A stretch of 64,000 nucleotides of DNA. It comes from an uncultured Eubacteriales bacterium (lineage in GTDB: Bacteria; Bacillota; Clostridia; Christensenellales; Aristaeellaceae). The stretch's first letter is position 1, and every line of letters starts with the position of its first letter. Position numbers and translations under genes: made by a program. Below, piece after piece: positions 9,101 through 19,634 of the stretch. The notes under the pieces were generated by a model, which made no database searches, was not told the DNA's origin, and worked only from the letters and a program-made list of their open reading frames with translations. The DNA lies in assembly GCA_902765395.1 (NCBI GenBank), contig CACWZP010000002.1:1-64000 (forward strand), written 5' to 3'.

Positions 9101-12100
9101 CAGCGGCAACCTGGCGGCGGCGCTGATGCTGTGCGCCAACGCGTCGGAGATGGGCGGGGAGCTGTCGCATCGGATGATCGCCCTGGCCGAGGGCATGGAC
9201 TTCACCGCCCTCTACGACGCCGATAAGGAGCTGTTCGCCATCGGCCTGGACGGGGAGACGGGCCAGCTGAGCCGGTCCCACTACGACCTGCTGGCGTCAG
9301 AGTCCAGGATCCTGAGCTATGTCGCCATGATGCTGGGCCAAGTGCCGGTGCGCCACTGGAACCGGCTGGGCCGGCCCTGCATAAAGGTGGCGGGCGGCGC
9401 GTGCCCCTTGTCCTGGTCTGGCACGATGTTCGAGTACCTGATGCCCGCTATCTTCATGCAGGCCCCGGCGGGCACGCTGCTGGGCGAGGGACAGCGCTGC
9501 GCGGTGGCGGCGCAGATCGCCCAGGGCAGGCGGCTGGGGCGGCCCTGGGGCGTGTCCGAATCGGGCCACAGCGCCCTGGATGCCGCCCTCAACTACCAGT
9601 ACCGGGCCTTTGGCCTGTGCACCCTGTCCATGAGCGGGGAGAGCGAGGAGGGGGTCGTGGCGCCCTATGCCGCGGCGCTGGCGGCAATGGTCGCGCCGGG
9701 CGAGGCGGCGAAGGACCTGCGGCGGATGGAGGCGCTGGGCCTTCGCGGGGCCTGGGGCTTTTACGAGGCGGCGGACTACCTGCGCTCCGGCATGGACGGA
9801 GCGCCTGCGCTGGTGAAGAGCCACATGGCCCACCACCAGGGCATGGTGCTGTGCGCGCTGTGCAACGCGCTGACGGAGAATTCCCTGCGGCGGGACTTCA
9901 TGGCCATCCCACGGGCGCGGGCGCTGTCGCTGCTGCTGCAGGAGCGGCCCTGCGACGCGCCGGGGCGGCGGAAGGCGCAGAGGCGGCGCGAACCCGCGGA
10001 ACCCGCGCCGCGGCTCATGCGCATGGCCCGGGGACCTGTGGAGACGCACCTCTTGAGCGGCGCAGGGGCGACGGCGCTGTGTACCTCGGACGGCGCGGCG
10101 CACTACGCCCGCTTCGGCGTGGACGCCACCCGCTTTGCCGGGAACCTGCGCAGCCGGCGGGACAGGGCCTGCGTCCACCTGCTGGATCGCGATACCGGCG
10201 CGTCCGTCATACTGGGCGGCGCGGGCAGCCGCGTGGGCTTCGAGCCGGGCGTGATGCACAGCGTCACCCGGCTGGGCCGCGTGGAGGCGGCGATGGCCGT
10301 GGGCGTCTCGCCGGAGGACGGCACGCTGGTTCGGGTGATCGAGCTGGACAACCGGGGCGCGTCGCCCGCGCGGTTGACGCTGACGGACGTGGTTCCCGTG
10401 GCGCTGTGCCGCCGGGAGGATTTCGAGGCCCATCCGGCCTTCCAGAATATGTTTGTCGAGAGCGAGCGCCTTGCCGACGGGACGCTGCTGTTTCGCCGCC
10501 GCCCCGGCAGCCGTGGCGCGGGCGGGCCGAAGCTGGTCCACCTGCTGGCGACGGATGGCGAAACCGAGTACGAGACGGACTATGGAAAACTGATTGGCCG
10601 GGAGGGCGACAGCGGCGCTACCGGCGGCATTGCCATGCGCCTGACGGGCAGCCTCGGCGCGACGCTGAACCCGGTGAGCGCCATTCGTACAGCCATTGAG
10701 CTGGCTTCCGGAGAGAAGACCAGGGTCTGCGACGCGCTCTCGCTGCTGGATGAGAAGACCTCCGCCGGGGCCTGGGCCGGGCGCTGGCGGCGGCCGGGGC
10801 TGCCGGAGCGGGCGCTGCGGCTGGCCGGGGGACAGGCGCGGGCCATGCTGGGCTTCCTTGGGCTGAGTGCCGGGCACTACCATGCCCTCCAGCGCTTTGC
10901 GGCGCTGCTGGCGGACGGCCGCATGTCGGCAAGGGCGCGCCTGTCCCGGCCTGGCGAGGGCCCCGTGGACCAGCGCGCGTTGTGGCCGCTGGGCCTCTCC
11001 GGCGAGGATCCGATGCTGGTCCTGTCCGTGAAGGACGTAGGGGAGAGGGACACCGCGAGGGAGCTGATCCGCGCCTGCGGGTTCTATCGCGCGGCGGGGC
11101 TGACCGTGGACCTCATCCTGCTGGACGACGGCGAGGGCGGCTATGCACGGCCCGTGCGCGACACGCTGGAGGCGCTGATCGCCGCAAGCTCCCTGAACGC
11201 CCACCGAAGCGAGCGGGGCGGCGCGTGGCTGCTGGACGGCGCGGCGCTGACGCAGGCGCAGCGGCAGGCCCTCCAGCGCGGGGCCGCGGCGGTGTTCACC
11301 GGTGAACGGGACCTCTATGCCCAGATCCACGAGATCCTCGCCCGGCTGGACGTTCCTGCGATGCAATGGAAGCCGATGCTCACCGGCGCGTCCACGATGC
11401 GCCGCGAGGAGCGCCTGCTGGACAACGGCACCGGCGGCTTTTTGCCGGAGGGCGGCTACGGCATCGACGTGCGCGCCGGGGCCCTGCCGCCCGCGCCCTG
11501 GTGCCACATACTGGCGGGCGACGCGGCGGGCATGCTGCTCACCGAGCGGGGCGGCGGCTTCTTCTGGGCAGGCAGCAGCCGCATGGGGCGGCTCACCCCC
11601 TGGACGGGCGACGCCCTGGATGAGGGCTGGGGGCTCGAGCTGCGGCTTGTGAACGGCCGGGGCGAGGCGCTCTCGCTGCTGCCCGGTAAGCGGCCCGCCG
11701 TGCCCTTTCGCGCGCGGTACGACGCGGGCTCGGCTTGCTATGCGTTCGAGACGCGCCGGGTGTGCGGGGAGGTGCGCCTCTCCATGAACGGCGGCGCGCC
11801 GGAGGCGAACATCTCGGTCAGCCTGACGAACCGCGCCTTGAGGGGCGAGAGTTTCCGGCTGCTGGCCCGCGTGAACTGGCTGATGGGCGAAAATGCCCGG
11901 GACGCGGCGTATCTGAACGCCTGGCACGCGGATGGCGCGAGCCTTGCCGCCGGCGTCATGGACGGCGTGGGCTGGCTGGCCGCGCCTCGCTCCGCCGCCA
12001 CGGGGGAGGGCCCGGGGACGCTCTCGGTGCCGCTGGCGCTGGATCGGGGCTGCGCGGAAAAGGTTCGGCTGGTGCTGGGCTGGTCGGGGGACGTGAAGGC

Positions 12101-13616
12101 GGCGCTTGAACGCGTGGAAGCGCTGCGCTTGGAACCGCCCATGCCCCCTGAAATGCCGCCGCGCATGACCATCGACACCCCAGACGAGGCGCTGAACCAC
12201 CTGTTCAACGATTTCCTGATTCACCAGGTCCGCGCCGCGCGGGTGCTGGGCCGCACGGGGTTCTATCAGCCGGGCGGGGCATTCGGCTTCCGGGACCAGC
12301 TGCAGGACATGCTGGCGCTGATGCACCAGGAGCCGAGCCGCTGCCGGGAGCACCTGCTGCTATGCGCCGCGCGGCAATTCGAGGCTGGGGACGCACTGCA
12401 TTGGTGGCACATGCCCGCAAGCGGCGTGCGCACGCGCATCTCCGACGACATGCTGTTTTTGCCGTATGCAGTCGCGGCCTATGTGAAGGAAACCGGCGAC
12501 GCGGGCATCCTCGATGAGTCGATCCCTTACCTTGAGGACGTGGAGATCCCGGAGGGTCAGAGCGACGTGTATATGGAAATGCGCCCAGGCGCGAACCGCG
12601 GCACATTGCACGAGCACTGCATGCGCGCCTTCCGCCGCGCGGCGAAGGTGGGCGGCCACGGGCTCTTGCTGATGGGCGCGGGGGACTGGAACGACGGCAT
12701 GGACCGCGTCGGCGCGGCGGGCAGGGGAGAGAGCGTGTGGCTCACGCAGTTCGCCATCGCCTGCGCGGACGCCTACGGGGCCGTTGCGCCCGTGGAAGCG
12801 GACCGGGCCTGGCTGGAGGCGCTGGCCCGGCGGCTGCGCATCGCCGTGGAGGTGCACGGCTGGGACGGCGGCTGGTACCTGCGGGCCTTTGACGACAACG
12901 GCGCGCCGCTGGGGAGCAGCCGGAGCGCGGAGTGCCGGATCGACGCCATCTCCCAGGCCTGGGCGGTGCTGGCGGGGCTGGATCCCGCCCGCTGCCGCAT
13001 GGCCATGGACGCCGCCTGGGAACAACTGGCGGACGAGGAGCGCGGCATCATCCGGCTGCTGACCCCGCCCTTCGATGGCAAAGGCGCCAATCCCGGCTAC
13101 ATCCGGGGCTATCCCGTGGGGATTCGTGAAAACGGCGGCCAGTACACCCACGGCGCGCTGTGGCTGCTGCTGGCGCTGATCCGCATGGGCGACGCCGAGC
13201 GGGCGCACAGGGCGCTTTCGATGCTGAACCCGGTGAACCACGCCGATTCGCCGGAGAAGGTGAAAAGGTATCGCGTGGAGCCCTATGTGATGGCTGCGGA
13301 CGTGTACGACCACCCCGGCCTGGAGGACCGCGGGGGCTGGACCTGGTACACCGGCGCGGCGGGCTGGATGCACACCTGCGTGCTGGAATTGCTGGGCTTC
13401 GAGCGCCGGGAAAACCGGGTGCGCCTGAACGCCCTGCTGGGTTCCTGGCCGCGGGCATCGCTGACAATTCCGTTTGGCAGGAGCAAATACCGCCTGACCT
13501 GCGACAGGGCCGCCCGGCATGTGACGCTGGACGGCGCGGAAGTGGCGGAGGATTTCATCGAAATGATCGACGATGGACAGGCGCACGAGGCCGTCTTTCC
13601 GCCGCGGCGGGCCTGA
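6138..13616 (+). CDS. Cyclic beta-1,2-glucan synthase-like multidomain enzyme (GT84 / GH189-like / GH94)
   Basis: 2,492 residues from ATG 6138, which has AGGAGG 5 nt upstream; the in-frame ATG 6123 lies before that site and is unlikely. Predicted order: helical N-terminal part (1-340); membrane segment (~350-385); processive glycosyltransferase with LDADT near 556 and HRWTRGDWQ near 695; more membrane helices to ~860; a (alpha/alpha)6-like middle domain ~870-1275 with LPPDNVQLDPP and RTSPTNIALYLL; a beta-sandwich region; and a C-terminal GH94 phosphorylase-like domain ~2010-2490 with GFRDQLQD, RTRISDDMLFLPYA and GDWNDGMDRVG. This is the plan of NdvB/ChvB cyclic glucan synthases, which polymerise UDP-glucose on a protein, cyclise, and trim. 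It is ~300 residues shorter than rhizobial forms, mostly at the N-terminus. Monocistronic. Product (cyclic or linear beta-1,2-glucan) is inferred. Confidence 0.88.
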   Translation: MDQNDGNYRLNIEDAGAIRRLAEGNAPAGEARLGLNWREHMRLRALLRRVEAYSALEDEALSRLNREARRIAACAREASRKGGRLPAWRGQPRVEAVLDRLIAGGDGRLTQERLMGALSALDALQPMAMAELWAAPQAAEAALSRALLRVADSVVRRGGLCARAARWVGRGGRGRIALEPGTVEYALKRAAEDGVPAARARLEAELARRGLSAEDAVRRAQAESARDTLRLENLLAARRMVEGLNWQRCFEALSRVDQALRRDPAGVYPRMDDDSRAALREQLAHIARRAGLPEISVARHALDAAREEEGIRRNVCWWLYDDAGRRALLGRMNREKARLRLLVPDPTGRGAMALHIGLAALLAAGLAALTGRAWLALPCALLAWTSAGTLIGRFYPKFTPPARLLKLELDAMPEDMRTLVVMPVLLSSPKRAEDVLSQLEALGFLEADENIEYLLLGDFADAPRRDMPGDGAILEAARKAVAAMNARAGREKYAFLHRNRVPLAADGVWMGRDRKRGALTDLNRLLLGEAGAEASFGAEGAACGRLAGRFRYVLTLDADTRLLPDAVRRLIGVMAHPLNGRFAVLQPRMEPLPEACVNGFVKLFCGSGGLNAYPVSVSNLWQDLTGRGIYAGKGIYDVAAFHGRLDGALPEGRVLSHDLIEGALAGAGFAGDVAFCDGFPTSLGAFLRRLHRWTRGDWQLLPLMGHPGLAAADRFRMLDNLIRSLHAPALLTLLVGAVWGGNGGALLSALLMNYLEPLLNPGARERLWRRATAQLAALPALALNALDAIVRTLWRVFVSGRHLLEWVTAADAEGRGGGRAITWPGRIAALLMLPGLLVPGWAMGALALEALFLVGPGWIRDMEDTPIGAAEPLSGDDRRYFTEIAADTWRFFEASVPLDGTGLPPDNVQLDPPVGAARRTSPTNIALYLLGCLSARRLGFLGVEETRMRIGRTLDSLERVEKWRGHLYNWVDIDTLAPLRPRYVSSVDSGNLAAALMLCANASEMGGELSHRMIALAEGMDFTALYDADKELFAIGLDGETGQLSRSHYDLLASESRILSYVAMMLGQVPVRHWNRLGRPCIKVAGGACPLSWSGTMFEYLMPAIFMQAPAGTLLGEGQRCAVAAQIAQGRRLGRPWGVSESGHSALDAALNYQYRAFGLCTLSMSGESEEGVVAPYAAALAAMVAPGEAAKDLRRMEALGLRGAWGFYEAADYLRSGMDGAPALVKSHMAHHQGMVLCALCNALTENSLRRDFMAIPRARALSLLLQERPCDAPGRRKAQRRREPAEPAPRLMRMARGPVETHLLSGAGATALCTSDGAAHYARFGVDATRFAGNLRSRRDRACVHLLDRDTGASVILGGAGSRVGFEPGVMHSVTRLGRVEAAMAVGVSPEDGTLVRVIELDNRGASPARLTLTDVVPVALCRREDFEAHPAFQNMFVESERLADGTLLFRRRPGSRGAGGPKLVHLLATDGETEYETDYGKLIGREGDSGATGGIAMRLTGSLGATLNPVSAIRTAIELASGEKTRVCDALSLLDEKTSAGAWAGRWRRPGLPERALRLAGGQARAMLGFLGLSAGHYHALQRFAALLADGRMSARARLSRPGEGPVDQRALWPLGLSGEDPMLVLSVKDVGERDTARELIRACGFYRAAGLTVDLILLDDGEGGYARPVRDTLEALIAASSLNAHRSERGGAWLLDGAALTQAQRQALQRGAAAVFTGERDLYAQIHEILARLDVPAMQWKPMLTGASTMRREERLLDNGTGGFLPEGGYGIDVRAGALPPAPWCHILAGDAAGMLLTERGGGFFWAGSSRMGRLTPWTGDALDEGWGLELRLVNGRGEALSLLPGKRPAVPFRARYDAGSACYAFETRRVCGEVRLSMNGGAPEANISVSLTNRALRGESFRLLARVNWLMGENARDAAYLNAWHADGASLAAGVMDGVGWLAAPRSAATGEGPGTLSVPLALDRGCAEKVRLVLGWSGDVKAALERVEALRLEPPMPPEMPPRMTIDTPDEALNHLFNDFLIHQVRAARVLGRTGFYQPGGAFGFRDQLQDMLALMHQEPSRCREHLLLCAARQFEAGDALHWWHMPASGVRTRISDDMLFLPYAVAAYVKETGDAGILDESIPYLEDVEIPEGQSDVYMEMRPGANRGTLHEHCMRAFRRAAKVGGHGLLLMGAGDWNDGMDRVGAAGRGESVWLTQFAIACADAYGAVAPVEADRAWLEALARRLRIAVEVHGWDGGWYLRAFDDNGAPLGSSRSAECRIDAISQAWAVLAGLDPARCRMAMDAAWEQLADEERGIIRLLTPPFDGKGANPGYIRGYPVGIRENGGQYTHGALWLLLALIRMGDAERAHRALSMLNPVNHADSPEKVKRYRVEPYVMAADVYDHPGLEDRGGWTWYTGAAGWMHTCVLELLGFERRENRVRLNALLGSWPRASLTIPFGRSKYRLTCDRAARHVTLDGAEVAEDFIEMIDDGQAHEAVFPPRRA

Positions 13617-13692
13617 TTTACCGTTTCATGCTTGACCGGCCAGCCCGGGAAAGTGTATAATCATGGCAATTACAAAAGCGGGAGGAATGGCC

Positions 13693-15601
<1,909 letters not shown>

Positions 15602-15609
15602 CGGATATT

Positions 15610-15632
15610 GCAGGGGCGGCGTTGCGCCGCCC
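15610..15632. repeat. Short GC palindrome, family C core
   Basis: GCAGGGGCGGCGTTGCGCCG core with a self-complementary GGGCGGCG/CGCCGCCC stem, in the gap between obg and yhbY. The same core ends the composite repeats at 22825, 35739 and 42653. Confidence 0.75.
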
Positions 15633-15665
15633 ATCCGAATGAGTGAAACATAGGAGGACAAGACC

Positions 15666-15962
15666 ATGACGACCAAACAGCGTGCGAAGCTTCGCGCCAT
15701 GTGCAATACGATGGAGCCGGTGCTGCACATCGGCAAGGACGGCATCAACGACAACCTCATCAAGCAGTGCTGGGACGCGCTGGAGGCCCGGGAGCTGATC
15801 AAGGTGCAGGTGCTGAACACCGCGCCGTTCGAGAGCACCCGGGAGGCCTGCGACGAGTTGTGCCAGCGGGTGCACGCCGAGGGCGTGCAGGTGATCGGCA
15901 ACCGGTTCTGCATCTACCGCCAGGCGCGGGAGGATTCGAAGATCCGGCTGGAGGATCTGTAA
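15666..15962 (+). CDS. yhbY: YhbY-family RNA-binding protein (CRM domain)
   Basis: 98 residues. A single CRM/YhbY fold: TTKQRAKLRAMCNTMEPVLHIGKDGINDNLI at the start, with the GxxG-type RNA-contact loop (GKDG), and VQVIGNRFCIYRQ near the end. Binds pre-50S particles in E. coli. Directly follows obg, fitting a large-subunit assembly module. AGGAGG 7 nt upstream of the ATG. Confidence 0.93.
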   Translation: MTTKQRAKLRAMCNTMEPVLHIGKDGINDNLIKQCWDALEARELIKVQVLNTAPFESTREACDELCQRVHAEGVQVIGNRFCIYRQAREDSKIRLEDL

Positions 15963-16002
15963 GGCATCCGGCGATTCCGCGGGAACGCCGACAGGGTATT
16001 CA

Positions 16003-16036
16003 AACCCTTTCCACTGCGGTGGGGAGGGTTTTGATT
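16003..16036 (+). terminator. Terminator after yhbY
   Basis: AAACCCTTTCCAC pairs with GTGGGGAGGGTTT around TGCG, with two non-Watson-Crick positions, followed by TGATTT. Confidence 0.65.
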
Positions 16037-16051
16037 TGCACGCAAACCCTG

Positions 16052-16074
16052 CAGAGGCGGCGTGGCGCCGCCCG
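16052..16074. repeat. Short GC palindrome, family C core variant
   Basis: GCAGAGGCGGCGTGGCGCCG core; same palindrome as at 15610 with small changes. Lies between the convergent yhbY and the minus-strand membrane gene and may act as a hairpin for the latter. Confidence 0.65.
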
Positions 16075-16143
16075 CCCATGCGCTGCCAATCCTTGCTCCG
16101 CCCCGGCTGCGCGGAGGTGCTTTCGGCGCAAGGTCCCTGTCTC

Positions 16144-16869
16144 TCATTCCTCGAACAGCCTCTTTCCCACCCGCCGCTGGATGAGCGCCATGCCCAGGTG
16201 GGCCAGCAGAAGAAGCGCGCCGAACAGGTACAGCGGCCCCGCGCCGCGCAGGTACAGCATGAGCATCGCCGCGGCCAGCAGGACGTTTTTCGGCGAGACG
16301 CGCACCGTGGCGACGCGCGCCGCCAGCCGCCGCAGCCGCTGCCGGATGGGCGTGCGCGGAGCGGTCGACTCCGGCGGCAGGGCCTTTCGCAACAGCCGCG
16401 ACAGCGCCCGGCTGTCCACCACCGCCACCGCGGGCGAGCGCAGCTGGCGGGCGTAGGCCAGTGCCCGGGGCTCCGCCGGGCAGGTGGCGGCCACCACCAG
16501 CCGCGCCGCCTCCCGATTGGCCTTCCAGGCGTTCAGAAGGTCGCCGGAGGTCAGCGTGGCATCCGGGTGCTTGAGCACCGGCGCGAGGGCGAAATCCTCC
16601 CCGGGCCAGCGGGCGTTCACCAGCGCGGTCAGCTCCGCCTGGGCCTGGGCGTCGGGAAGCCCCGCCAGCCGCAGCAGCTCGCCCCGCACCCGCTCCAGGG
16701 ACGCGTGCCTTCGCCGGGGCCGCGCCGCGATCAGCCGCCGACCCAGCGCCGCGCAGGCAAACGCCAGCGCCATGGCCAGCGGGATGCTGCCCCAGGCGTT
16801 GAGGAAGAACAGGTACAATCCGGCAGCGGCCAGGGATGTCAATACGATTTTGTCGATCAATACAGCCAT
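16144..16869 (-). CDS. Membrane-anchored protein of unknown function
   Basis: 241 residues from ATG 16869. Two N-terminal helices (about 6-45), a soluble middle (60-185, with ARLVVAATCPAEPRALAYARQLRSPAVAVVDSRALSRLL) and two C-terminal helices (~195-230). The middle resembles the alpha/beta pattern of membrane-linked restriction-endonuclease-like modules, but I cannot name it. An upstream in-frame ATG (16887) lies inside a hairpin and would add MTGGFF. The chosen ATG abuts a run of six U and its only Shine-Dalgarno is the G-run of that hairpin. Probably read through from the PBP gene. Confidence 0.7.
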   Translation of the reverse strand: MAVLIDKIVLTSLAAAGLYLFFLNAWGSIPLAMALAFACAALGRRLIAARPRRRHASLERVRGELLRLAGLPDAQAQAELTALVNARWPGEDFALAPVLKHPDATLTSGDLLNAWKANREAARLVVAATCPAEPRALAYARQLRSPAVAVVDSRALSRLLRKALPPESTAPRTPIRQRLRRLAARVATVRVSPKNVLLAAAMLMLYLRGAGPLYLFGALLLLAHLGMALIQRRVGKRLFEE

Positions 16870-16905
16870 AAAAAACCCCCCCGTCAATGGAAGTGTTGAC
16901 GGGGG
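16870..16905 (-). promoter_or_regulatory. Terminator-like hairpin carrying the Shine-Dalgarno of the next gene
   Basis: In RNA sense: CCCCCGTCAA (16905-16896), 8-nt loop, TTGACGGGGG (16887-16878), two more G, TTTTTT (16875-16870), then ATG. It looks like an intrinsic terminator for the upstream PBP gene, but its 3' arm is also the only G-rich ribosome site for the gene starting at 16869. Confidence 0.7.
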
Positions 16906-16980
16906 ATTGGCTGTTATTCATCGGCCTGGTTCATGGGTTTTCGATCTATGGGAAGCGAACTCCTTCCGGCGCTCCGCGCC

Positions 16981-17001
16981 GCCTCCCTCGGGGAGGGAGG
17001 C
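16981..17001. terminator. Hairpin just after the PBP stop
   Basis: 9-bp perfect stem GCCTCCCTC/GAGGGAGGC with GGG loop, 21 nt past the PBP stop on the minus strand. No U-tract directly after it, so it may instead protect the mRNA 3' end. Confidence 0.5.
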
Positions 17002-17021
17002 TCCGGGGCTTTCGCTGCCCG

Positions 17022-19418
17022 CTATCTTCCCAGCGTACACCGGCCCAGGCTGGTGGAATTCTCGTTGGTCGAGGCACCGGTGAAGTAGGGGGTGATCTCG
17101 TCCAGGGATTTGGCGATGCGCAGCGGATGGCCCTCGGGGATGTAGATCATGCCGTAGACCCGGGTGTTGAAGCAGCCCGGCGCGGCCACCTGGTGGCTGT
17201 TCAGGCACACCGTCACGGCCCGGTGCATGTTGCAGTAGGCGGTGGGCTGGGTGCCGGTGAGGTAGTAGTCGGTGGTGGTGCCGTAGTTGTTCACGTCGTT
17301 GCGGCAGGCGCTGGTGGGCAGCATGCCGGACACCGAGCACACGGTGCAGGCGGTCAGGCCGAAGTCCGCCGGGGAGCCGGCGATGATGGCCCGATCCTGG
17401 GTGCAGCCGGTGAGGGTGTGCACCTGGCTCATGATGGCGCTCCATAGCGGGGCGGCGAAGCTGCCGCCGGTGGCGTCGCTGGTCAGCGGCTTGTAGTTGT
17501 CCGAGCCGACCCACACGGCCCCGGCGTAGTAGCCGGTCATGCCGGCGAAGGTGACGCCGATGTTGTTGGTGTTGGTGCCGGTCTTGCCCGCCACGGTCAG
17601 CCCGCCGAAGTTGGCCTTGGAGCCGGTGCCCAGCTCGGGCTGTACGCAGCCCTTCAGCACGTCCACCAGCATATAGGCGGTGGAGGGCTTGAAGGCCTGC
17701 CAGGTCTCCTGCACCTCGTTCACGTCGATGTACACCGTGCCGTCGGCGTTCAGGATCTGGGTGAAGGCGTAGCTCTCCTGGTAGACGCCGCGGTTGGCGA
17801 TGGCGCCGAAGGCGGTGGCCAGCTCCACCACGGTCAGACCCGAAGAGCCCAGCGCCAGGCCGGAACCGTTGGCCAGGATGTGGTCGGGGTTCACGCCCAG
17901 CTTCAGCAGGTATGTGACGGAGTTCTCGATGCCCACATAGTCCATCAGCACGTGGGCCGTGGAGGTGTTGTGGGACTGGTTGATGGCGTGGCGCATGCTC
18001 TCCACGCCGGAGAAGCTGCCGCCGCCGAAGTTGTTGGGATAGCCGGTCTCGCTGACCCAGCCCTTGATGGGGATGGGCAGGTTCATCACCGGCGTGCCAG
18101 GGGAATAGCCCATGTCGAAGGCGGGGCCGTAGACCGCCAGCGGCTTGATGGACGAACCCACGGGCATGTCGTTCTGGTAGGCGCGGTTCAGCTGCTTGCG
18201 CTGCACCGGCTCGTTGCGCCCGCCCACGATGGCGATCAGCTCGCCGGTGTGCCAGTCCAGCACAGCGCAGGCGCACTGGGGCTGCACCACCGTCAGGTAT
18301 TCGCCGCCGCCGAGGGAGGCCTGGGTGGAGCTGTCGTTGCTGTAGCGCATGGAGGGGTACTGGGTCCAGTTGGTGATGGTATCCTGCACCGCCTGCTGCA
18401 CTTCGGCGTTCAGGCTGGTGAACACCTTGTAGCCGCCGTTGCGCAGCTTGGTCTCCATCTGGCTGCGGTTGTAGGAGGTGTCCTCCAGGCCCTCGACGCG
18501 CAGCATCTTGGTGACGACATCGTAGATGGAATACTCCACGTAGTAGGCGTTGTCATACATGTTGTCGCTGGCGGCGGTGCCGCTTTCGATGATGCTCAGC
18601 TTGTCATCGTGAGCCAGGTCGTATTCCTCCTGGGTGATCAGGCGATGGTCCAGCATCTCGTCCAGCACGTAGTTGGTGCGCTTGTCGGTCTCCTCCGGCC
18701 GGTTGCGGGTGTAGTAGTTCCGGCGGGGGTTGTAGCGCCAGGGATTGCGGATCAGGCCGGCCAGGCAGGCGCACTCGCGCAGCGTCAGATCCTGCAGGTC
18801 CTTGCCGAAGTAGTCCTGGGCGGCGATCTTCACGCCGTAGCTGGAGCCGCCCATGTAGATCACGTTCAGGTAGGCCTCCAGGATCTGCTCCTTGGACAGG
18901 TTCTGCTCCAGCTGCAGGGCCAGGTAGGCCTCCTGCACCTTGCGCTTGTAGTTCTGGTCGCTGTTCAGAAGCGTCAGCTTCACCAGCTGGCAGGTGATGG
19001 TGGACGCGCCCTGGGTGTCGCCGCCCATGAGGTTGTTCACCAGCGCGCCGGCGATGCGCTTCAGGTCCACGCCGTGGTGCTCGTAGAAGCGGGCGTCCTC
19101 GATGGCGATGACGGCGTTGATCAGCTGCTGGGGGATGTCCTCGATCTCCGTGTAGATGCGGTTCTCCGAGCCCTTGAACTCCATGATCAGGTTGCCCTGG
19201 CTGTCGTATATGAAGCTGGTCTGGCTCTGGGCGCCGATGGCCGACAGGTCCAGGCTGGGGGAGGTGTCCACCCAGCCCTTGGCGATGCCCGCGACGAGCC
19301 CGCCGCCGATCAGCGCGATCAGCAGTATCACGAAGAACAGCATCTTCACCGTCGTCAGGATCACGGCGAACAGGAAGTTGCGCTCGGTCTCCCGGGGTTT
19401 GAATATCGCGTACTTCAA
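17022..19418 (-). CDS. Class A penicillin-binding protein (PBP1A-type)
   Basis: 798 residues from TTG 19418, with GGAGG 10 nt upstream; a TTG at 19460 is in frame but sits at the promoter. One membrane anchor near 20-50, then GT51 transglycosylase with EDARFYEHHG (catalytic E about 107) and GASTITCQLVK, then transpeptidase with SSIK (about 421), SHN and KTGT (about 611). Polymerises lipid II and cross-links peptides outside the membrane. The C-terminus carries an unusual cysteine-rich tail (GLTACTVCSVSGMLPTSAC) that could form disulfides or bind metal; such CxxC tails occur in some clostridial class A PBPs. Confidence 0.94.
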   Translation of the reverse strand: MKYAIFKPRETERNFLFAVILTTVKMLFFVILLIALIGGGLVAGIAKGWVDTSPSLDLSAIGAQSQTSFIYDSQGNLIMEFKGSENRIYTEIEDIPQQLINAVIAIEDARFYEHHGVDLKRIAGALVNNLMGGDTQGASTITCQLVKLTLLNSDQNYKRKVQEAYLALQLEQNLSKEQILEAYLNVIYMGGSSYGVKIAAQDYFGKDLQDLTLRECACLAGLIRNPWRYNPRRNYYTRNRPEETDKRTNYVLDEMLDHRLITQEEYDLAHDDKLSIIESGTAASDNMYDNAYYVEYSIYDVVTKMLRVEGLEDTSYNRSQMETKLRNGGYKVFTSLNAEVQQAVQDTITNWTQYPSMRYSNDSSTQASLGGGEYLTVVQPQCACAVLDWHTGELIAIVGGRNEPVQRKQLNRAYQNDMPVGSSIKPLAVYGPAFDMGYSPGTPVMNLPIPIKGWVSETGYPNNFGGGSFSGVESMRHAINQSHNTSTAHVLMDYVGIENSVTYLLKLGVNPDHILANGSGLALGSSGLTVVELATAFGAIANRGVYQESYAFTQILNADGTVYIDVNEVQETWQAFKPSTAYMLVDVLKGCVQPELGTGSKANFGGLTVAGKTGTNTNNIGVTFAGMTGYYAGAVWVGSDNYKPLTSDATGGSFAAPLWSAIMSQVHTLTGCTQDRAIIAGSPADFGLTACTVCSVSGMLPTSACRNDVNNYGTTTDYYLTGTQPTAYCNMHRAVTVCLNSHQVAAPGCFNTRVYGMIYIPEGHPLRIAKSLDEITPYFTGASTNENSTSLGRCTLGR

Positions 19419-19465
19419 ATCTATAGTGCCTCCGAAAAGGATAATATCCCAATTTATCAACCTAC

Positions 19466-19471
19466 ATTATA
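19466..19471 (-). promoter_or_regulatory. -10 element for the PBP gene
   Basis: TATAAT on the minus strand, 47 nt before the chosen TTG start. No convincing -35 at 16-18 nt, so an extended or activator-dependent promoter is possible. Confidence 0.4.
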
Positions 19472-19537
19472 GCATAGAATTGCACGGTGTGCACGTTTTT
19501 TTGATGTCAAATTCGTGAATAAAGTGAATGGCAAAAC

Positions 19538-19618
19538 AAAAACCGGATTGACTTGCCGGGCTTTGCCCGCCTCGCAACGGCCTTGCGGGGAGCAGAGCGG
19601 CATGACAATCCGGTTTTT
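19538..19618. terminator. Inverted repeat acting as terminator (family B)
   Basis: AAAAACCGGATTG at 19538-19550 pairs with CAATCCGGTTTTT at 19606-19618 around a structured 55-nt insert. It lies 16 nt past the stop of the minus-strand gene at 19635 and ends in U5 on both strands. The ends match the repeat at 38473-38598. Confidence 0.7.
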
Positions 19619-19634
19619 CGTGCCCGACGGGGGC

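Noticed and set aside
6078-9281. A 1,067-codon open frame on the minus strand, with others like it opposite the giant gene (9297-12353, 12360-13586)
   Set aside because: They lie antisense to a gene with clear domains. In GC-rich DNA the complementary frames lack stops, and their translations are low-complexity R/G/A/Q/H text.
15610-16074. GC palindromes near yhbY as the operon terminator
   Set aside because: They match an interspersed repeat and lack U-tracts; the hairpin at 16003-16036 is a better terminator.
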